64,000 nt of DNA from JBBQXH01 sp963710975 (GTDB lineage: Bacteria; Actinomycetota; Thermoleophilia; Gaiellales; Gaiellaceae), in assembly GCA_963710975.1 (NCBI GenBank), contig CAVQCG010000003.1, forward strand, positions 310,001-374,000. Direction: 5' to 3'. This document shows positions 9,210 through 18,835 of this stretch, piece after piece; position 1 is the first letter of the stretch; every line of letters begins with the position of its first letter. The translations under genes and the position numbers were made by a program. The notes under the pieces were generated by a model, which was not told the origin of the DNA, did not search any database, and was given only the letters and a program-made list of their open reading frames with translations.

Positions 9210-10103
9210 GTGGGGCCCCCCGCGGGCTATCTGATCGACGAGGAGAAGCCCGAGGAAGAGCGGGCCGCAGGCCTCGGCCAGGGTCGAACGGTGGGCCAGC
9301 CCACCACGGCGCACGATACCGGGCCACCTCCGGTCGACACGGTTCGACCGGAGGACCTGAGCGCGCCGGCCGCGGCCTGTGCCATCACGAGCTCGACGTT
9401 CTTCAGGGCGCCCGACGGCACGCCGAACACCCGGACGGAGGTAGGAATCGGCGAGGCGGTCGTCTTCGAGGCCGGTGGTATGGCGGAGTGGACGGCGAGC
9501 TCCGGCTGGCCCCGTTCCCGGACGGCTCCCACCTTCGCCTGGGAGCCTGCCGTCCCGGGCACGGCGAGGATCGCCGCCCGAAACACCCTGGGCGGCGCGA
9601 CATGCTCGATCGAGATGACGGCTATCGCGCCCACGGGAATCACGATGGTGAAACACGCCGAAGACACGTTCCCGGCGGGCATGATGGGCGCGGGGATGTT
9701 CCTCGAAGCACGCATCGCGCCGCGTCACGTGTCGTTCGGCAATCTCGAGTGGCTCGAGATCCCGGGCCCTGCGGCTGGAGTCAGCGGCTACTTCGATGCC
9801 CAGCAGAAGAAGGGCGCCGATCTGAGCCACCATCCAAACCCGAGGTTCGTCCGGCTACGCGCGAACAACACCTTCCGTTCGGATCACGCGGCATTCTGGG
9901 GGTATCCGCGCTCGTCGGGAACACCGCCTTTCTGGTTCCCGGGAGGCGCCTACCACTGGACAATTCCGAACCACTACAAACGAGCGGGAAACGCGTCGCC
10001 GCTCGGGACGTTCTTCACGAACACGGTGCAGCAGTTCTTCCTCGGAGCAGACGGGAGGGCAACCGTGACGAAGGGTGGGGCGAGCGTGACGAGGCGGCCG
10101 TGA
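9210..10103 (+). CDS. Uncharacterised eCIS protein with Ig-like segment, possible cargo or fibre
   Basis: From GTG 9210 this frame gives 297 residues. After an acidic, disordered N-terminus (EEKPEEERAAG), residues about 55-130 look like an Ig-like beta domain (ACAITSSTFFRAP, TRTEVGIGEAVVFEAGG, CSIEMTAIAPTG). Residues about 145-297 form a second Gly/aromatic-rich region (SFGNLEWLEIPGPAAGVSGYF, PNPRFVRLRANNT, GGAYHWTIPNHY). I recognise no catalytic motif. Its place between ATPase and hub is where many eCIS loci carry accessory or DUF4157-type cargo genes, so an effector, adaptor or surface protein is possible. The true N-terminus probably lies at 9062, out of frame (see the short frame there). 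Its stop overlaps the next GTG. Confidence 0.6.
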   Translation: MGPPAGYLIDEEKPEEERAAGLGQGRTVGQPTTAHDTGPPPVDTVRPEDLSAPAAACAITSSTFFRAPDGTPNTRTEVGIGEAVVFEAGGMAEWTASSGWPRSRTAPTFAWEPAVPGTARIAARNTLGGATCSIEMTAIAPTGITMVKHAEDTFPAGMMGAGMFLEARIAPRHVSFGNLEWLEIPGPAAGVSGYFDAQQKKGADLSHHPNPRFVRLRANNTFRSDHAAFWGYPRSSGTPPFWFPGGAYHWTIPNHYKRAGNASPLGTFFTNTVQQFFLGADGRATVTKGGASVTRRP

Positions 10104-10456
10104 CAACGGACGCGTCGCTCGTCGTCGGCCTCAGCGTCGAGCCTGCCCGCGTGACGTCCGCGACACTCGACGAGCTCGAGATCCGAGGCGCCGTCCTGAA
10201 CGCAGGTACCGAGACGGTCGAAACCCTGATCCATGCCTCCGATCTCCTAGTCGACGGTGAGCCCTCGGCAGCCTGGAGGCTCGCGATCGGGAGCGGAACC
10301 CGCGACGAGCGCGAGGCCGCACTTCCACACGGTGAGCGGGTCGAGTTCGTCCGAGTCATGGGGGGCTCGCTGTTCACCTCGGCGGGCGAGCACGAGCTCG
10401 TGCTCGTGGTGCACGGGACTGCCTCGCTCCCGGTTCGTGTGACGCTCGACGCGTAA
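10100..10456 (+). CDS. Small beta-sandwich-like protein
   Basis: The GTG at 10100 overlaps the previous stop and gives a 118-residue protein with alternating beta strands (SLVVGLSVEPARV, LEIRGAVLNAGTETV, HELVLVVHGTASLPVRVTL). This pattern fits a single Ig or CARDB-like domain. It has no signal peptide and no known catalytic motif. It may pair with the preceding protein, since the two are coupled. About 70 bases without a gene follow before the Afp7-like gene. Confidence 0.55.
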   Translation: MTTDASLVVGLSVEPARVTSATLDELEIRGAVLNAGTETVETLIHASDLLVDGEPSAAWRLAIGSGTRDEREAALPHGERVEFVRVMGGSLFTSAGEHELVLVVHGTASLPVRVTLDA

Positions 10457-10528
10457 GCCCGTGACAGCCGTGTGACGCCGACGTGACGCTGTGGCGCGAC
10501 CCTGCCTCGGGATGTCAGGCGGGCTCCC

Positions 10529-11176
10529 GTGACCACGTTTCCCGGCTCTCCAAAGCTCCTCAAGGGCGCGATCGTCGGCGTGAACGTGCTCGATCCCACG
10601 TCCAGCATCGTCGTCTTCCAGTACAACCCGGATGCGCTGACGCGGACGGTTCACGTCAACGCTACGGGCGATGCGGCAGACCGGAGCGAAGTGCTGCGGC
10701 TCAAGGGCCCGCCGACCGAGTCGATCCGGCTCGAGATCGAGGTCGACGCGGCGGATCAGCTCGAGCAGGGCGACCCAACGGCGGCCTCGCTCGGTGTCTA
10801 CCCCGCCCTCTCGAGGCTGGAGCTCCTCCTCTACCCGAGCTCCTCTCTCGTGATCGCCAACGAGGTTCTCGCTCGCCTCGGCGTCATCGAGGTGGTTGCC
10901 CCGGAGGCACCGCTCTCGCTGCTCGTCTGGGGCCACCGGCGCGTGCTGCCCGTGCGCCTCTCGGGCTTCACGATCACCGAGGAGGCCTTCGATCCGAACC
11001 TCAATCCGATCCGGGCCAAGGTCGGGCTCGACCTCGCCGTGCTCAGCTACGAGGACCTCGGCGTCGTCAGCGTGGGCGGCGCGCTGTTCCTCGCGCATCA
11101 GATCGGGAAGGAAGCCATGGCAAAAGCGGGAGCGGGCGACCTCGCGGCGGTGGGCGCCGCGACGCTCGGGATCTAG
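10529..11176 (+). CDS. CIS tube-initiator/adaptor protein (Afp7/gp53-like)
   Basis: The 215-residue protein has the opening of Afp7/Pvc7-type proteins (KLLKGAIVGV, VFQYNPDALTR), a conserved strand EVLRLKGPPTESIRLEIEVDAADQLE and the C-terminal GFTITEEAFDPNLNPIRAKV. These proteins join the spike-hub to the first tube rings and often work with a LysM domain. Here the LysM domain is in the next gene. The GTG start was chosen because the protein family begins at this point. The gene ends only 4 bases before the next start. Confidence 0.8.
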   Translation: MTTFPGSPKLLKGAIVGVNVLDPTSSIVVFQYNPDALTRTVHVNATGDAADRSEVLRLKGPPTESIRLEIEVDAADQLEQGDPTAASLGVYPALSRLELLLYPSSSLVIANEVLARLGVIEVVAPEAPLSLLVWGHRRVLPVRLSGFTITEEAFDPNLNPIRAKVGLDLAVLSYEDLGVVSVGGALFLAHQIGKEAMAKAGAGDLAAVGAATLGI

Positions 11177-11180
11177 ATCC

Positions 11181-12605
11181 TTGTTCGACGAGCAGAGCCG
11201 GTACGAGGGGGTCGAGACGGCGACGATCACGCGCGTCGATACGGACGGCCGCGAGCGGGTCGTCGCTTACAAGCGGCGCCGCTTCGTACCCGCTCCGGAC
11301 GAGTTCCAGACGCTCGTCGAGCACCGAGTCGTGCAGGGCGATCGGATCGACGTCGTGACGGCGCGCTACCTCGGTGACCCGACGCAGTTCTGGCAGGTGT
11401 GTGACGCGAACGGCGCCATGCGGCCCGCGGAGCTCGTCGACGAGATTGGCGCAACCGTCGCGGATTCCGCTTCCGCATCTGTAGCAATGCTGATCGGCAC
11501 CCTCGGAATCCGGCTCGTCTTGTGGATGGGGAAGACCGTGCCCAGGCCGGCTCCGATCGAGGTGACGCGGTCGCTCACCGAGCTGACTGTGACGAACGAC
11601 GCCGATGGGCCGGATGGGTTCCAGCTGCGGCTGACGCTCGGAAAGACCGGCCTGTTCGACTTCGGGCTCGTCGGCTCGAGCACGCTCGATCCCATGACGC
11701 GGGTGGTGATCGGGGTTCTCATGGGTGCTACCCCCGAGGTCTTGATCGACGGCATCATCACTCACCACCAGCTCGCGCCGAGCGAAGAGCCCGGCATGTC
11801 CACGCTGACCGTGACCGGCAAGGACCTCACGCAGGCGATGGACCTCGAGGAACGCAACGACAAGTACGAAAACCAGCCAGACTCCGTCATCGTCAGCCGT
11901 GTCGTCGCCCGATACGCACGCTACGGGCTGATTCCGAAGACCACGCCGACGGGGGACGTGCCGCTTCAGCTGCAGCGGATCCCGCGGCAGCAGGAGACGG
12001 ATCTCGACTTCATCCAGCGGTTGGCAGAGCGAAACGGCTACGTCTTCTACGTCGAGCCAGTGAGCTTTGGCGTCAACCGCGCCTACTTCGGCCCGGAGAT
12101 CCGGACGGGCAAACCGCAGCGCGCGCTCTCGATGAACATGGGCGGCGCATCGAATCTCACGTCGCTGCGCTTTGGGAACGACGCGCTTGCTCCGGTCGGG
12201 ACGAAGGGAAGCTTCATCGAGCCGTTTCTGAAGCTGCCGATCCCGATTCCGGCGCTGCTCTCGCTCAGGCTGCCGCCGCTCGCTCGCTCGCCGGCTACGG
12301 CCGAGCGAACGGTGCAGCTTCGCGACACCGCGAACGAGACCCCGGCCCGGGCGGCCGCAATGGCTGTCGCGAAGGTTACCCGGGCGCCGGAAGCTGTGAC
12401 CGGTGACGGCGAGGTCGACGCCGTCCGGTACGGCAGGGTGCTCCGCGCGCGAAAGCTCGTCGGAGTCCGTGGCGTCGGCACGTCCTACGACGGCTTCTAC
12501 TACGTGCGGCGCGTCAGTCACACGATCAGGAAGAACTCCTACACCATGGGCTTCTCCCTCAGCCGCGAGGGCACCGGCGCCCTGCTCCCGGTGGTTGTCC
12601 CTTGA
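11181..12605 (+). CDS. Fused LysM-like + gpD/VgrG-type hub protein (Afp8-like)
   Basis: A single open frame from TTG 11181 encodes 474 residues. Residues about 1-90 are a LysM-like adaptor (VVAYKRRRF, QGDRIDVVTARYLGDPTQFWQVCDANG). From about residue 103 (MLIGTLGIRLVLW) the rest is a late-control-D/Afp8 hub with VIGVLMGATPEVLIDG, QRIPRQQETDLDFIQRL and the C-terminal SREGTGALLPVV. In most eCIS loci these are two genes. The second would start at ATG 11487, but that ATG has no ribosome binding site and no stop separates the parts, so I call a fusion. The hub trimer holds the spike. The stop overlaps the next TTG start. Confidence 0.82.
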   Translation: MFDEQSRYEGVETATITRVDTDGRERVVAYKRRRFVPAPDEFQTLVEHRVVQGDRIDVVTARYLGDPTQFWQVCDANGAMRPAELVDEIGATVADSASASVAMLIGTLGIRLVLWMGKTVPRPAPIEVTRSLTELTVTNDADGPDGFQLRLTLGKTGLFDFGLVGSSTLDPMTRVVIGVLMGATPEVLIDGIITHHQLAPSEEPGMSTLTVTGKDLTQAMDLEERNDKYENQPDSVIVSRVVARYARYGLIPKTTPTGDVPLQLQRIPRQQETDLDFIQRLAERNGYVFYVEPVSFGVNRAYFGPEIRTGKPQRALSMNMGGASNLTSLRFGNDALAPVGTKGSFIEPFLKLPIPIPALLSLRLPPLARSPATAERTVQLRDTANETPARAAAMAVAKVTRAPEAVTGDGEVDAVRYGRVLRARKLVGVRGVGTSYDGFYYVRRVSHTIRKNSYTMGFSLSREGTGALLPVVVP

Positions 12606-13096
12606 CCTACTTTGGCAAGTTTCGAGGGATCGTCACCGACAACAAGGATCCGTTGATGACGGGTCGGATCCGGGCGCGCGTTCCCGATGTCTTCGGCGAT
12701 GCGGAAAGCGGTTGGGCGCTTCCGGCGGCGCCGTTCGGCGGCACCGGGATGGGGTTCTTCGCAATCCCCGACAAGGACGCCGGGGTCTGGATGGAGTTCG
12801 AGCACGGGAACCCTGACTTCCCGATCTGGACCGGCGCGTTCTGGGCGAGCTCGACCGAGGTACCCGCCGACCTCCTGACCCCGCCCTACCAGAAGGTCAT
12901 GCTCATGACGAAGGGCGGGCACAGCATCACGCTCGACGACACGCCGGGAGCCGGCGGGATCACGCTCGAGACCTCGGGGGGCCAGAAGCTCGTCCTCAGG
13001 AACACTGGTGTCGAGATCTCGAACGGCCAGGGTGGGAAGATCAAGCTGACGGGCCCGCAGGTCTCCGTCAACGACGGCGCGCTCGAGGTGCTCTGA
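12602..13096 (+). CDS. Spike protein, gpV/gp5 OB-fold type
   Basis: The 164-residue protein opens with the phage baseplate assembly V OB-fold signature (GKFRGIVTDNKDPLMTGRIRARVP) and contains PDKDAGVWMEFEHGNPDFPIWTG. The C-terminal part (about 100-160) alternates beta strands and glycines (HSITLDDTPGAGGITLE, QKLVLRNTGVEI), as expected of a trimeric beta-helical needle. It is much shorter than VgrG because hub and spike are on separate genes. It has a TTG start overlapping the hub stop, and its last base overlaps the PAAR gene start. Confidence 0.92.
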   Translation: MTYFGKFRGIVTDNKDPLMTGRIRARVPDVFGDAESGWALPAAPFGGTGMGFFAIPDKDAGVWMEFEHGNPDFPIWTGAFWASSTEVPADLLTPPYQKVMLMTKGGHSITLDDTPGAGGITLETSGGQKLVLRNTGVEISNGQGGKIKLTGPQVSVNDGALEVL

Positions 13097-13410
13097 TGGC
13101 CTTCCTCCTCCACCAGGGCGCGACCGTGCTCTGCATGCACGGCGGCCAGGCGCAGGCGACAGCGCCAAATCCGCGCGTCAAAGTCGGCGGTCAGCCGGTC
13201 GTGACGCAGCCGGCGCCGTTCACTGTCGCCGGCTGCCCGTTCCCACCGGTCTCCGGCGGGCCCTGCGTGACCGCGCAGTGGGTGAAGGCGGCCGTCCGCG
13301 TGCGGGCCGGGGGAATGCCGGTGCTGCTGCAGGACAGCGTCGCCGTCTGCGCGCCCACGGGGACTGGCGTGAACATCGTGGTCACCCAGGTCAGGGTGAA
13401 GGGCTCGTGA
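13096..13410 (+). CDS. PAAR-like spike tip protein
   Basis: The 104-residue protein is a PAAR-type cone (DUF4280-like region) with LLHQGATVLCMHGG at the N-terminus and several Cys/His residues (Cys19, His21 near the start, further Cys near GCPFPP and GPCVTA) that can hold the tip metal. Short beta segments rich in Gly and Pro follow. It sits on the spike and sharpens the needle. Start ATG overlaps the spike stop by one base (TGATG), and the stop overlaps the gp25 start. Confidence 0.85.
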   Translation: MAFLLHQGATVLCMHGGQAQATAPNPRVKVGGQPVVTQPAPFTVAGCPFPPVSGGPCVTAQWVKAAVRVRAGGMPVLLQDSVAVCAPTGTGVNIVVTQVRVKGS

Positions 13411-13769
13411 CCCAGGTCGACTTCCCGTTCCGCGTCGACCACAGAGGCCGCACGGCCGCGACGACCGAAGACGAGCACGTGCGCGACCTGATCGAGCAGG
13501 TGCTGTTCACCGCACCGGGAGAGCGCGTGAACCGCCCGACCTTCGGGAGCGGGCTGCTCCGCCTCGTCTTCGCACCGTCTGACGACGCATTGGCGGCGGC
13601 GACGCAGATGACCGTGCAGGCGGCGCTCCAGGAGTGGCTCGCGGACGTGATCGAGGTACGGGAGGCGCGCGTCGAGTCGCACGACTCGACGATCGAAGTC
13701 ACGGTCGGCTACGTGATTCGCCGGACCGGGCAGCCTGTGGTCTCGACCTTCTCGAGGTCGGTTCCGTGA
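13407..13769 (+). CDS. gp25/GPW-family baseplate protein (Afp9-like)
   Basis: This 120-residue protein is a gp25-like baseplate wedge component. Family marks are DFPFRVDHRGRTA at the N-terminus and the central IEQVLFTAPGERVNRPTFGSG, followed by LRLVFAP. gp25 organises the sheath-baseplate junction and nucleates sheath assembly. The GTG at 13407 was chosen because it overlaps the PAAR stop; the same frame extends upstream but without family similarity. The stop overlaps the GTG of the next gene. Confidence 0.93.
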   Translation: MTQVDFPFRVDHRGRTAATTEDEHVRDLIEQVLFTAPGERVNRPTFGSGLLRLVFAPSDDALAAATQMTVQAALQEWLADVIEVREARVESHDSTIEVTVGYVIRRTGQPVVSTFSRSVP

Positions 13770-16126
13770 CCACGCAGTACCGCTGCCAGAACGAGCGGAG
13801 GCGCCGCGCCGTCCGCGACGCCACGCCACCGACGCTCAACGGCATCGACTTCCTCGAGGTCGGCCCGGCTCAGACGACACTCGACGTGCATTTCGTGCAT
13901 CCGCTCCCGACCGGGTCGGACGAGATCGACACCGAGAATGTCCAGGTCGAGGGTGGCGTGCGGATCACCGGAATCCGCGTCGAGTCTGTCTCGACGGCGG
14001 GATCCGTGTTGACGGCCACCGTCGATGCCTCGGGCGACTTCTCGCGCTACACGCTCAGGCTCGTCGACCTCGATCCGAAGGCGTTCGACCGCGAGCTCTC
14101 GGAGGTCGAGTTCTCGTTCAAGGCCGGCTGCGAGAGCGAGTTCGACTGCAAGGCGGATGCACGCTGCCCGCCCGAAATCCTGACGGAGCCGGAGATCGAC
14201 TACCTCGCGAAGGACTACGAGAGCTTCCGTGGGTTGATGCTCGACCGGATCGCAGCGCTCGCGCCGGACTGGTCGGAGCGGAGCCCTGCGGACGCGCACG
14301 TTGCCCTGGTCGAGCTCCTGGCGTACGTCGCCGACCACCTCAGCTACCAACAGGACGCCGTCGCGACCGAGGCGTATCTCGGCACGGCGCACCGGCGCGC
14401 GTCCGTGCGCAGGCATGCGCGGCTGCTCGACTACGCCGTTCATTCAGGGTGCAACGCGAGGGCGTGGATCGCCTTCGAAGTTGCGGCGGGGAGCGCTGCG
14501 GAGGGCCCGCTCGACGCACACACGGTGCTGCTCACCCGGGGCGAGGACGACGCACACACCCTCGCCCCGGACGGGCTCTCGGCCGCACTCACCGCCGGTG
14601 CCGTCGCGTTCGAGACGGTGGACGACGTCAGGTTGCGCGCGTCACACAACCGGATCAGCTTCCACACGTGGAGCGACTCGGAGTGCTGTCTCCCGCGAGG
14701 CGCGACTCGCGCGACGCTCCTGAACGATCCCAAACTGTTCCTCGCGCCTGGTGATCTGCTCGTACTCGAGGAGACACGCGATCCGGAGACGGGTACGGCG
14801 AAAGGCGAGCCCGATCCGACTCGAACGCACGTCGTGCGCCTCACGGGTGCTGTCCCCGCGGTCGACGAGCTCGACGGCACACCTGTCGTCGACGTCGAAT
14901 GGGATGCCGCCGATGCGCTGCCCTTCCCGCTATGCCTGACAGCACTCGTGCCGTCGGGCGGCACCGAGGTGATCGCGGAGGTCGGTGTCGCGCGCGGGAA
15001 CGCCGTGCTCGCCGACCACGGGCTGTCGCTCCCCTCGGAGCCTCTCGTTCCCGAGGTCGTTCCGAAGGAACACGCGTACAGGCCGCGGCTTGCGTCGGAC
15101 CCACTGACCTTCGCGTTCCCCTCGGCACCGACTGCACCTGCGTGCACGGTCTTCCAGGTTGAGCCGCGGGACGCGACCGCGGTGCTCGAGCTCGCCGGCG
15201 AGGGGGAGGCCTGGACACCCGTCCCCGATCTCCTCGGGAGCGAGCGGTTCGCGACCGACTTCGTCGTCGAGGTCGAGTCGGACGGCGTGGCCCATCTGCG
15301 TTTCGGCGACGACGAGCGCGGCAGGGAGCCGCTTGTCGGCTCCACGTTCTCGGCCACCTACCGCGTTGGCAACGGACGCGTGGGCAACGTCGGCGCGGGC
15401 GCCATCGCGCGCGTCGTGACCGCGAGCGGCGGCTTCGTTCGCGTCTGGAACCCCCTTCCTGCCGCCGGCGGGACGGATCCCGAGAACCTCGAGGGCGTCC
15501 GGCTCGATGCGCCCGAGGCGTTCCGGACGCAGGAGCGGGCAGTCACCGAGGATGACTACGCGGCGATCACCGAGCGCCACGGAGGCGTGCAGCGGGCAGC
15601 TGCGACGTTCCGCTGGACAGGAAGCTGGTACACGGCGTTCGTCACGGCCGACCGGATCGGCGGCCGGCCGGTCGACGAGCCCTTCGAGCGCGACGTGCGC
15701 CGGTTCCTCGATCGGTATCGCATGGCCGGCCAGGACGTCGAGCTCGACGGGCCGCGCCCTGTTCCACTCGACCTCGAGCTCGAGGTGTGCGTCAAGCCCG
15801 GGTACTTCACGAGCGACGTAAAGCACGGGCTCCTCGAAGAGCTTGGGAGCATCGACCTGTCCGACGGGAGACGCGGCTTCTTCCACCCGGACAACTTCAC
15901 CTTCGGGCAGCAGGTCTACCTCAGCCAGATCTACGCGGCGGCGATGGAGGTCGCAGGGATCAACTGGGTGCGCGCGACGAGGTTCCAGCGATTTGGCCGG
16001 GCGCCGAACCAGGAGCTCGAGAACGAGGTCCTCGACACCGGGCGGACGGAGATCGCTCGACTCGACAACGATCCGAGCTTTCCCGAGAACGGGAAGCTCG
16101 AGCTGGTCATGCGGGGCGGGATGTGA
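13766..16126 (+). CDS. Baseplate J-like wedge protein 1 (Afp11-like)
   Basis: The 786-residue protein has a beta-rich N-terminal domain (about 15-130, VGPAQTTLDVHFVHPLP). Next is the wedge signature ERSPADAHVALVELLAYVAD with LSYQQDAVATEAYLGTAHRR at about 170-215, then the J-like core with VAHLRFGDDERGREP and AVTEDDYAAITERHGGVQ. J proteins form the triangular wedges that ring the hub and trigger contraction. Two J-like paralogues in a row, as here, are the standard eCIS arrangement (Afp11 and Afp12). The GTG overlaps the gp25 stop, and its own stop overlaps the second J gene. Confidence 0.92.
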   Translation: MTTQYRCQNERRRRAVRDATPPTLNGIDFLEVGPAQTTLDVHFVHPLPTGSDEIDTENVQVEGGVRITGIRVESVSTAGSVLTATVDASGDFSRYTLRLVDLDPKAFDRELSEVEFSFKAGCESEFDCKADARCPPEILTEPEIDYLAKDYESFRGLMLDRIAALAPDWSERSPADAHVALVELLAYVADHLSYQQDAVATEAYLGTAHRRASVRRHARLLDYAVHSGCNARAWIAFEVAAGSAAEGPLDAHTVLLTRGEDDAHTLAPDGLSAALTAGAVAFETVDDVRLRASHNRISFHTWSDSECCLPRGATRATLLNDPKLFLAPGDLLVLEETRDPETGTAKGEPDPTRTHVVRLTGAVPAVDELDGTPVVDVEWDAADALPFPLCLTALVPSGGTEVIAEVGVARGNAVLADHGLSLPSEPLVPEVVPKEHAYRPRLASDPLTFAFPSAPTAPACTVFQVEPRDATAVLELAGEGEAWTPVPDLLGSERFATDFVVEVESDGVAHLRFGDDERGREPLVGSTFSATYRVGNGRVGNVGAGAIARVVTASGGFVRVWNPLPAAGGTDPENLEGVRLDAPEAFRTQERAVTEDDYAAITERHGGVQRAAATFRWTGSWYTAFVTADRIGGRPVDEPFERDVRRFLDRYRMAGQDVELDGPRPVPLDLELEVCVKPGYFTSDVKHGLLEELGSIDLSDGRRGFFHPDNFTFGQQVYLSQIYAAAMEVAGINWVRATRFQRFGRAPNQELENEVLDTGRTEIARLDNDPSFPENGKLELVMRGGM

Positions 16127-18835
16127 GCAGCGACGCCGTGAAGCTCGATACCTGTGGGTGCTGCGAGGGCGACGAGGCCTCGACACCGCTCTCGCTCGAG
16201 AATCTCCCGGGGAAGCCGGCGCTCGCGTATCGCGCCGGAACCCACGCAACCTTTGTCGAGACGATGCGGGTTGGCCTCGCACAGCCCGAAGGCCTTCCCG
16301 GGCTCACGACCCGCGACGACGACGATCCCGCGATTGCGCTCGTCGACGCCTGGGCGACCGTGCTCGACGTCCTGACTTTCTACCAGGAGCGCATCGCAAA
16401 CGAAGGCTTTCTGCGAACGGCGACCGAGTTGCGATCCGTGCGAGAGCTCGCGCGGGAGATCGGCTATGAGCCCGGCGCGGGAGCTGCTGCTGCCACGCAG
16501 CTCGTCTTCGAGCTCGAGACGGCGCCAGGGGCCCCGGATCGCTCGACGATCGGCGTGGGCGTCAAGGTGCAGAGCGTTCCGGGCCAGGGCGAGCTGCCGC
16601 AGACATTCGAAACGGTCGAGGGGATCGAGGCACGGCCGGAATGGAACGCGATCCCGGCGGCCCTGTCGCGTCCCGTGAGTCCTGCGTTCGGCGCCCGGGA
16701 GCTGTTCCTCGAGGGCGCAGACGTGACGGTCGCCGCGGGCGACCTGCTCCTCTTCGTCGGCAATGAGCGGCTCGAGTCGTCGGGCAGCGAGCGGTGGGAC
16801 GTTCGTCCCGTTCAGACCGTCGAGCGCCTCCGCGACCGCGACCTGACGCGCGTCGGCTGGCAGGAGGGCCTCGGCTGGCAGCTTGCCGGGAAGCGGATCG
16901 AGCCCGCCCAGCGTGACCTTCATGTGTACGTGCTCCGCCGCCGAGCGGCGCTCTTCGGCGGAAACGCGCCCGATTGGCGGGCGATGCCGTCCACGCTGCA
17001 GAGCCAGTTCGGCGGCGGCTCCGATTGGCCGAACCTGTCGATTGCGAAGGTCGGGACGGGGAAGAGCACAACGAACCCGACGAGCACGATCTTCCTCGAT
17101 GCGCTGTACCCGCATGTCGTCGCCGGAACCTGGATCGTGCTCGCAATTCCGACCTACGTCGAGCTCTACCGCGTTGTGACCGCAGTCGACGACAGCCGTA
17201 CCGACTTCACGCTGACGGCGAAGTCGACGCGCCTCGAGCTCTCCGGCGAGAATCTCGGCGAGCTCTTCGACAAGCGCCTGCGCGATACGACGGTCTTCTG
17301 CGAGAGCGAGCAGCTCGAGTTGGCCGAGACGCCGATCGCCGATCCGGTGCAGGGCGACACGATCGAGCTGGCGGATCCGGTCACGCCGATTCCGGAGGGG
17401 CGGGTGCTCCTCGTGCGCGGCAGGCGTGCGCGCGTGAGGGTCGCCGACGGCGAGCGCGGGCTCACGCTCGTTCCGGGCGGTGGCGAGACGCCCGTCGAGC
17501 TCAGCCCGGGTGACGTCCTCGACCTCGATGGCCCGTGGAGAATGACCGCGGCGGGTGACCGCGCCTGGCGTCTCCGTCACGAGAGCGGAGCGGTCGGAAG
17601 CGTTGCGGCGGACGCCCACGCGCTTGTCAGCGTGCCGGCCCCGCCCGACGCCGAGCTCCTCTCCGAGGCTGCGATTGCCGCCGCGCCGCCCGCTGGCGGC
17701 GAGCAGGAGGCAGTCGTCCTGCGGGCGCCGCTGACGAATGCGTACGACCGCGCGACGGCGCGAATCGCGGCCAACGTCTCCCGGGCGACGCACGGGGAGT
17801 CGAAGAGCGAGATCCTCGGGAGCGGCGACGCGGCGGCCTCATTCCAGCGCTTCGCCCTGAAGGACGGGCCGCTTACGTACGTTCCGACCTCCGATTCGCC
17901 CTCTGGGGCCGCGACGACTCTGAGCGTTCGCGTCAACGACGTCGCGTGGGGTGAAGCGCGGGCGCTCTACGGCCACGGCCCGCGCGACCGCGTCTACGTC
18001 GTGCGGACAGGGGAGGACGGCAAGGCCACCGTCGAGTTCGGAGACGGCAAGCAGGGAGCGCGCCCGCCGACGGGTACCGAGAACGTGAGGGCCGCCTATC
18101 GCGTCGGAACGGGGCTGGGAGGGCAGGTTGCCGCAGGGAGGCTCACCCTGCTCGGGAGCCCGCCGCTCGGCGTGAAGACCGTCTCGAACCCGTTCGCTGC
18201 GACGGGTGCCGCCGATCCGGAGAGCGCGGCCGAAGCGCGCCGGAACGCACCCCTCACGGTTCTCACCTTCGACCGCATCGTCTCGCTCCAGGATTTCGAG
18301 GACTTCGCCGCGGCGTTCCGCGGGGTCGGCAAGGCGCAGGCCGGGCGGCTCTGGGACGGCGAGCGGAGGCTGGTGCATCTGTCTGTCGCGGGCGCCGACG
18401 GCAGCCCGCTCCTCTCCGATTCGGTGGCCTACACGAATCTCGCATCGGCGATCTCCCGCGCCGGGGATTCGAGGCAGCCGGTTCGGATCGATCCCTACGA
18501 AGATCTTCGCTTTCGCGTTGCGGCCACGCTCTTCGTCGACCCGGCCTACGAGCGGGCCGTCGTGATCGATGCGGTGACCGGGACGCTGCGGGACGCCTTC
18601 TCCTTCGAACGACGGTCGTTCGGCCAGTCCGTCGCCGAGAGCGAGATCGTGGCGGCGATGCAGCGCGTCGACGGCGTCGTGGCGCTGGACATGCTGGCGC
18701 TGCACCTCGACAGGAGAGGCGCCTGCCGTTCGCACGCTGCTCCCGGCGCTGCGAGCGCGCCGCGACGGCGTTTCGATCCGTGCCGCGCAGCTGCTCACTG
18801 TCGACCCGGACGGGATCCAGGTGGCCGCACGATGA
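16123..18835 (+). CDS. Baseplate J-like wedge protein 2 (Afp12-like), frameshifted near its 3' end
   Basis: About 900 residues from GTG 16123. The N-terminus has two Cys pairs (CGCCEGD), then the conserved wedge segment (VDAWATVLDVLTFYQERIANEGFL) at about 75-100 and the J core (YGHGPRDRVYVVRTGEDGK, VSLQDFEDFAAAF) to about 740. Near 18707 the natural C-terminus continues in the +1-shifted frame (EAPAVRTLLPALRARRDGVS) and stops at 18833-18835, overlapping the next ATG. In the unshifted frame coding potential becomes Arg/Pro/His-rich and runs on into the next gene without a stop, creating an artificial fusion ending at 20865. Loss of one CT dinucleotide would explain it. Confidence 0.85.
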
